17,789 bases of DNA from CAYZAW01 sp964476505 (GTDB lineage Bacteria; Bacillota; Clostridia; Christensenellales; CAG-138), in NCBI GenBank assembly GCA_964476505.1, contig CAYZAW010000045.1, forward strand, positions 1 through 17,789, written 5' to 3'. The translations under genes were made by a program, and so were the position numbers. This document shows positions 14,045 through 17,789 of this stretch, in pieces (position 1 is the first letter of the stretch; every line of letters starts with the position of its first letter). The notes beneath the pieces were generated by a model. The model did not search any database. It was not told where the DNA came from and was given only the letters and a program-made list of their open reading frames with translations.

Positions 14045-14527
14045 ATGAAACAGTACAAACGTTATATTGCCGCTCTGCTTGCCTTATGTGCACTGTTGCT
14101 CGGCACCGCCTGCCAGCAGAAGCAGAACGTGACCATGGATATCCACGCCGTATGGGACGAAATGCAGCAGTCCATCGAAATGGGCTCCATGATGGAACTG
14201 GACGATGAAACGCTCTCCTCCCTGTACCCGGAAATCCCTATGGACAAAATCAAGGACTATGTGGTGCAGATCAGCCTGATCAACGTGCGCGCCACGGAAA
14301 TCGCCCTGTTTGAAGCCACGGACGAAGCTGCCGCGCAGGAGATCAAAACGTCCGTCGGCACCCGTAAGGAAAACCTGGAACAGAATTGGAGCACCTATCT
14401 TCCCGATCAGTACGAACTGGTGAAAAACAGCACCATCGACGTTTACGGAAAGTATGTAGTATTCATTGTTGGGGATTTTGAAGCGGACGCGAAGGCTATC
14501 GTGGAAAAGGCCGTAAACGGCAAATAA
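14045..14527 (+). CDS. DUF4358 family lipoprotein
   Basis: 160 residues. Lys/Arg-rich residues 2-6 are followed by a hydrophobic run and LLLGTAC, with Cys23 as likely lipidation site; Gly at -3 instead of Leu is a weak lipobox. The mature part matches the DUF4358 pattern: an acidic segment with DDETLSSLYPEI, the NVRATEIALFEA core, an amphipathic helix ending LEQNWSTYLPDQYELVKN, and a final strand-helix GKYVVFIVGDFEADAKAIVEK. These are extracellular, membrane-anchored proteins of Firmicutes with no assigned function. ATG at 14045 has GAGG about seven bases upstream; a longer frame from 13931 starts in the pfp terminator and lacks a ribosome binding site. The gene lies alone between two terminators; no clear promoter was found in the 110 bp before it. 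Confidence 0.88.
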   Translation: MKQYKRYIAALLALCALLLGTACQQKQNVTMDIHAVWDEMQQSIEMGSMMELDDETLSSLYPEIPMDKIKDYVVQISLINVRATEIALFEATDEAAAQEIKTSVGTRKENLEQNWSTYLPDQYELVKNSTIDVYGKYVVFIVGDFEADAKAIVEKAVNGK

Positions 14528-14552
14528 CAGAACCCTTCATTCCTGTTAAGTA

Positions 14553-14581
14553 AAAGAAACGGCATTGCGCCGTTTCTTTTT
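14553..14581. terminator. Bidirectional terminator between convergent genes
   Basis: AAAGAAACGGC (14553-14563), 5-nt loop, GCCGTTTCTTT (14569-14579) form an 11-bp perfect stem. On the plus strand it ends in TTTTT (DUF4358 gene) and on the minus strand in TTTCTTTTA (nadE). It sits midway between the two stop codons and should serve both. Confidence 0.9.
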
Positions 14582-14603
14582 GCATCATTATAATAGCCGC
14601 TCT

Positions 14604-16517
14604 TTACTTTTTGATGGCTTCCAGCCAAAGCGTGCCAACAGCATCGGAAGGCATGCGCCAGTCTCCCCGGGGAGACAACGTCACGGAACCCACCTTGGGG
14701 CCGTCCGGCAGGCAGGAGCGCTTGAACTGCTGCGAGAAGAAACGCTTGCAGAACAGCGTGAGCCATTTTGTGACCGTTGCCTTGTCGTATACGCCGTTAA
14801 AGGCATACAGCGCCAGCCGCAGCACCTTATCCGGGCTTTCGCCCCAGCGGATCATGTGATAGATAAAGAAATCATGCAGCTCATAGGGGCCGATGAGGTC
14901 TTCCGTTTTCTGGGCGATCTCGCCTGTTTCCTCTGCGGGCAAAAGCTCCGGGCTGACGGGCGTTGCTAAAATATCGTTCAGAACAAGCGCAAGCCCCGCA
15001 TCCCCGCAGGAATCCGCCACATGCTTCACGATATACCGAATAAGCGTTTTGGGAAGCGACCCGTTCACGCCGTACATAGACATATGATCTCCGTTATAGG
15101 TAGCCCAGCCCAGCGCCAATTCCGATAAATCTCCCGTGCCGATCACGATGCTGCCCTTTTGATTGGCAATATCCATCAACACCTGTGTACGCTCCCGTGC
15201 CTGCGCATTTTCGTAGGCTGCGTCAAAGGCGTTTTCCGCCTGCCCGATATCCGAAAAATGCTGCCGGATAGCGGCTGTGATGTTGATCTCCAAGCAGGGG
15301 ATATCCAAGCATTCGCAAAGCTTCTGTGCATTCCCCTTCGTTCGTTTCGTAGTGCCAAAGCAAGGCATGGTAACGGCGGTAATATTGCTGTGCGGAAGAG
15401 AAAGGATGTCCATGGCACGCGCCGCCGCCAACAGCGCAAGCGTAGAATCCAGCCCGCCCGAAATCCCGATGATCGCAGACTCGCAGCCGATATGCCTGAG
15501 GCGCGTTGCCAGCGCGTGGGATTGAATGGTCAGTATGCTTTCACAGCGTTCGCTTCTTTTGCTGTCGTCCTCCGGAATAAACGGGGCGGACGGAATATGC
15601 CTTGTAAGGATCGTATCGTGAATGGGCAGATCAAAGGGGCAAAGCGTAAACTCATCCTCTGCCGCATCGCGAATTTCAAAGGTGTTCATTCTGCGCCGCT
15701 CAAAGCTTAAATGGCTGATATCCACCTCTGTTACCGCCATCTCGCCGGAAAACGGCGCGGATTCTGTTAACAGATCTCCGTTTTCCGCAATGAGATCGTG
15801 CCCGGAAAATACCAAGTCGGTTGTGGATTCTCCCAAGCCCGCATCCGCGTACAGATATGCGCAGCAAAGCTTGGCGCTCTGCCCCTGTATCAGCAGCCTG
15901 CGGTATTCGTCCTTGCCAACGATCTCGTCGCTGGCAGACAGGTTGGCGATCACTGTTGCGCCGTGCGTTGCATATGCCACAGAGGGCGGCACCGGCACCC
16001 AAAGATCCTCGCACACCTCCACGCCTAGTATCAACTCCGGCAGCATGCCGCAGGAAAACAGGAGCTTCTTTCCAAAGGGCACCGGGGAACGGAATTGCAG
16101 CGTGCCGTTATGCTCCGGCGCGGCTGTAAAATACCGTTTTTCGTAGAACTCTCCATAGTTTGGAACATTTGTTTTAGGCACGATGCCCAGTATCCTGCCG
16201 TTTTGCATGACCGCTGCGCAGTTATACAGCTTGCCGTTTTGCCGAAGCGGCACGCCAACAACGGTAACCATGGAGTTGCCGGCGCTTATTTCCAGTATTT
16301 CATCCAGACCCGCTTCCGCCGCATTTAGCAGCGCGTCCTGTAAAAACAGGTCGCCGCAGGTATAGCCGGTTACGCAAAGCTCGGGGAATACCAATATCTC
16401 CACCCCAAACTCCAGCGCCCGATCCATACTGCGCATAATGGACGCGGTATTAAACGCGCAGTCCGCCACCCGCACCTCCGGCGTTGCCGCCGCAACCTTG
16501 ATAAAGCCATGCCGCAT
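14604..16517 (-). CDS. nadE: Glutamine-dependent NAD+ synthetase
   Basis: 637 residues, the usual size of the two-domain enzyme. The N-terminal nitrilase-fold glutaminase has the Glu-Lys-Cys triad: Glu46 in FPELC, Lys115 in VPKTNVPNYGEFYE, and Cys169 in GVEVCEDLW. The C-terminal synthetase has the ATP PP-loop SGGLDS (353-358), and further on the GTGDLSELALGWATYNGDHM substrate-binding segment. It amidates nicotinic acid adenine dinucleotide to NAD+ using ammonia released from glutamine. ATG at 16517 is preceded by GGAGG about ten bases away. It follows the OadG-like gene by 21 bp, so it is probably the last gene of the oadB operon, an unusual pairing of a Na+ pump with NAD synthesis. Confidence 0.96.
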   Translation of the reverse strand: MRHGFIKVAAATPEVRVADCAFNTASIMRSMDRALEFGVEILVFPELCVTGYTCGDLFLQDALLNAAEAGLDEILEISAGNSMVTVVGVPLRQNGKLYNCAAVMQNGRILGIVPKTNVPNYGEFYEKRYFTAAPEHNGTLQFRSPVPFGKKLLFSCGMLPELILGVEVCEDLWVPVPPSVAYATHGATVIANLSASDEIVGKDEYRRLLIQGQSAKLCCAYLYADAGLGESTTDLVFSGHDLIAENGDLLTESAPFSGEMAVTEVDISHLSFERRRMNTFEIRDAAEDEFTLCPFDLPIHDTILTRHIPSAPFIPEDDSKRSERCESILTIQSHALATRLRHIGCESAIIGISGGLDSTLALLAAARAMDILSLPHSNITAVTMPCFGTTKRTKGNAQKLCECLDIPCLEINITAAIRQHFSDIGQAENAFDAAYENAQARERTQVLMDIANQKGSIVIGTGDLSELALGWATYNGDHMSMYGVNGSLPKTLIRYIVKHVADSCGDAGLALVLNDILATPVSPELLPAEETGEIAQKTEDLIGPYELHDFFIYHMIRWGESPDKVLRLALYAFNGVYDKATVTKWLTLFCKRFFSQQFKRSCLPDGPKVGSVTLSPRGDWRMPSDAVGTLWLEAIKK

Positions 16518-16538
16518 AAGGCACGCACCTCCGTAAGC

Positions 16539-16673
16539 TTACTTTTCCTGCTTGCTGATCCGCTTGGATACGCCTACCAGCACCTTCATTAAAATATAAA
16601 ACATCAGCAGCGAAAGAAATACGCCGCCCAATCCATACAGCATCAATTGCCATCCGGCTTGCATGATCGTCAT
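16539..16673 (-). CDS. Short OadG-like (gamma) subunit of a sodium pump decarboxylase
   Basis: 44 residues, MTIMQAGWQLMLYGLGGVFL as the first twenty. One membrane helix covers about 9-33 and a basic cytosolic tail ends SKRISKQEK. ATG at 16673 has AAGGAG seven bases upstream. The stop lies 21 bp before nadE and the start 33 bp after oadB, so the gene is embedded in an operon. The N-terminal helix with a GW-x-L-MLYG-x-G opening and position right after oadB match OadG/MmdD-type subunits, which anchor and assemble the Na+-translocating decarboxylase complex. At 44 residues it lacks the usual long Pro/Ala linker and the zinc-binding C-terminal tail, and is closer in size to the Veillonella epsilon subunit (about 55 residues). 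Coding status is well supported; the subunit assignment is moderate. Confidence 0.72.
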   Translation of the reverse strand: MTIMQAGWQLMLYGLGGVFLSLLMFYILMKVLVGVSKRISKQEK

Positions 16674-16706
16674 ATTGCTTCTCCTTCCAAACGCTTATGT
16701 ATCACG

Positions 16707-17789
16707 TTATTTGATCAGGGTAGACAGCCAAGGCACCAGCGCCAGTATCATGCCGCCCGCCATCACGGAGCCCAACTGCCCCGCCACATTGGCGCCAACA
16801 GCCTGCATAAGGATAAAGTTCTGATCGTCCTCCTCCTTCGCCATCTTCTGCACGATACGCGCCGCCATAGGAAATGCGGAGATACCGGCAGCACCCACCA
16901 TGGGGTTGACCTTTTTCTTGGAGAACACGTTGATGAGCTTTGCCACCATTACGCCGCCAAACGTGTCGAACACGAATGCAAATAGCCCAAGGCCAAGGAT
17001 GACCAGCGTTTGAATCTGCAAAAACTGCTCTGCACGCATGGTGCAACCAATCACGATGCCTAACAGGATCGTTACAACGTTGGAAAGCTCGTTTTGCGCT
17101 GCGTTGGAGAGGCGCTCCACCACGCCGCTTTCCTTTAATAAATTGCCAAACATCAAAAGCCCGATCAGCGGCGCGGAAATAGGTGCCAGAATGCCGGAAA
17201 CGATGGTGATCAGCACCGGGAACATTACCATGACCGCCTTGGGGATTTTTACATCGCAGTATTCCATGCGGATGCGGCGTTCCTTTTTGGTGGTAAGGGC
17301 GCGTATCACCGGCGGCTGTATGATAGGCACCAGCGCCATGTATGAATAGGCCGCCACGGAAATGGGGCCGATGAGGTCCTCCGCAAACTGTGAGGCCACC
17401 ACGATGGAGGTGGGCCCGTCTGCCGTGCCGATAATGCCTATGGTGGCGGCGGAGTACAGGTCAAAGCCCAGCGCCGGGAACAGCTTGTTGATGGCAAGCA
17501 CTGCAATGATGGTAAAAAAGATGCCAAACTGTGCCGCAGCACCAAAGAATATCATTTTAGGGGTGGCAAACAGCGGGCGAAAATCCGTCATGGCGCCAAT
17601 GCCAATGAATATCAGCACCGGGAACAACTCCGTAATAATGCCCGCGTCATATAAAACACGCATAACCCCCGGCGCGTTTTCGCCGATCCATACCGTACTG
17701 AAGGGCAGATTGACAAGGATCGCGCCAAAGCCGATGGGCAAAAGCAGCATAGGTTCGTACTTCTTTTTTACCGCCAGATAGATCAGGAT
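16707..17789 (-). CDS. oadB: Na+-translocating decarboxylase beta subunit, 5' end outside the window
   Basis: The frame stays open to the right edge, where it reads ILIYLAVKKKYEPMLLLPIG, an internal part of the family, so about 361 residues are present and the N-terminus is missing. Family signatures are clear: FIGIGAMTDF; GTADGPTSIVVASQ, whose Asp corresponds to the Na+-translocating Asp203 of Klebsiella OadB (codon near 17418-17420); NPMVGAAGISAFPMAARIVQK; and GANVAGQLGSVMAGG, the conserved Asn/Gly/Ser helix. The beta subunit couples decarboxylation of carboxybiotin to export of Na+. The carboxyltransferase and biotin subunits are not in the window, so the substrate (oxaloacetate, methylmalonyl-CoA, glutaconyl-CoA or other) cannot be decided. 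Confidence 0.94.
   Translation of the reverse strand: MLIYLAVKKKYEPMLLLPIGFGAILVNLPFSTVWIGENAPGVMRVLYDAGIITELFPVLIFIGIGAMTDFRPLFATPKMIFFGAAAQFGIFFTIIAVLAINKLFPALGFDLYSAATIGIIGTADGPTSIVVASQFAEDLIGPISVAAYSYMALVPIIQPPVIRALTTKKERRIRMEYCDVKIPKAVMVMFPVLITIVSGILAPISAPLIGLLMFGNLLKESGVVERLSNAAQNELSNVVTILLGIVIGCTMRAEQFLQIQTLVILGLGLFAFVFDTFGGVMVAKLINVFSKKKVNPMVGAAGISAFPMAARIVQKMAKEEDDQNFILMQAVGANVAGQLGSVMAGGMILALVPWLSTLIK

Overview
The window looks like a chromosomal segment of a Clostridia-type Firmicute, probably an anaerobic gut or fermentative lineage. The evidence is the dgt-dnaG-rpoD operon, a PdaB-type sporulation deacetylase, a DUF4358 lipoprotein, a DUF5685/J-domain operon, a pyrophosphate-type phosphofructokinase, a Na+-pumping decarboxylase beta subunit, strong GGAGG ribosome binding sites and frequent TTG/GTG starts. 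Family or genus cannot be resolved from sequence reading alone. I see no phage, insertion sequence, CRISPR array, tRNA or rRNA.

Layout, left to right. (1) 1-3058, minus strand: the 5' end of a PdaB-like polysaccharide deacetylase, then a 754-residue exported glycine-rich repeat protein with a (V/E/I)PT linker and a three-helix membrane anchor. Its upstream region of about 270 bp is AT-rich and dense in repeats. (2) 3059-5250: a soluble four-PAS diguanylate cyclase with its own promoter and terminator. (3) 5251-6256: a HAD-IB phosphatase translationally overlapped with a GtrA membrane protein. (4) 6278-10300: the macromolecular-synthesis operon dgt, dnaG, rpoD, closed by a strong terminator. 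(5) 10373-12419: an operon of DUF5685 protein, J-domain/TPR/Cys-tail protein and a six-helix membrane protein. (6) Plus strand 12641-14527: PPi-dependent phosphofructokinase and a DUF4358 lipoprotein, each with its own terminator. (7) Minus strand 14604-17789: a Na+-translocating decarboxylase beta subunit (cut by the window edge), a 44-residue OadG-like subunit, and glutamine-dependent NAD synthetase.

Functionally, most of the window is core replication, transcription and energy metabolism. A PPi-dependent glycolytic step and a Na+ pump fit an energy-conserving fermenter. The accessory or less understood parts are the surface protein with its elaborate control region and neighbouring c-di-GMP enzyme, the DUF5685/J-domain/membrane operon (the best candidate here for an uncharacterised system), and the tiny OadG-like subunit placed between oadB and nadE.

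Several starts were moved from the longest reading frame to sites supported by ribosome binding sites: the diguanylate cyclase, GtrA, the HAD protein, dgt and DUF5685.
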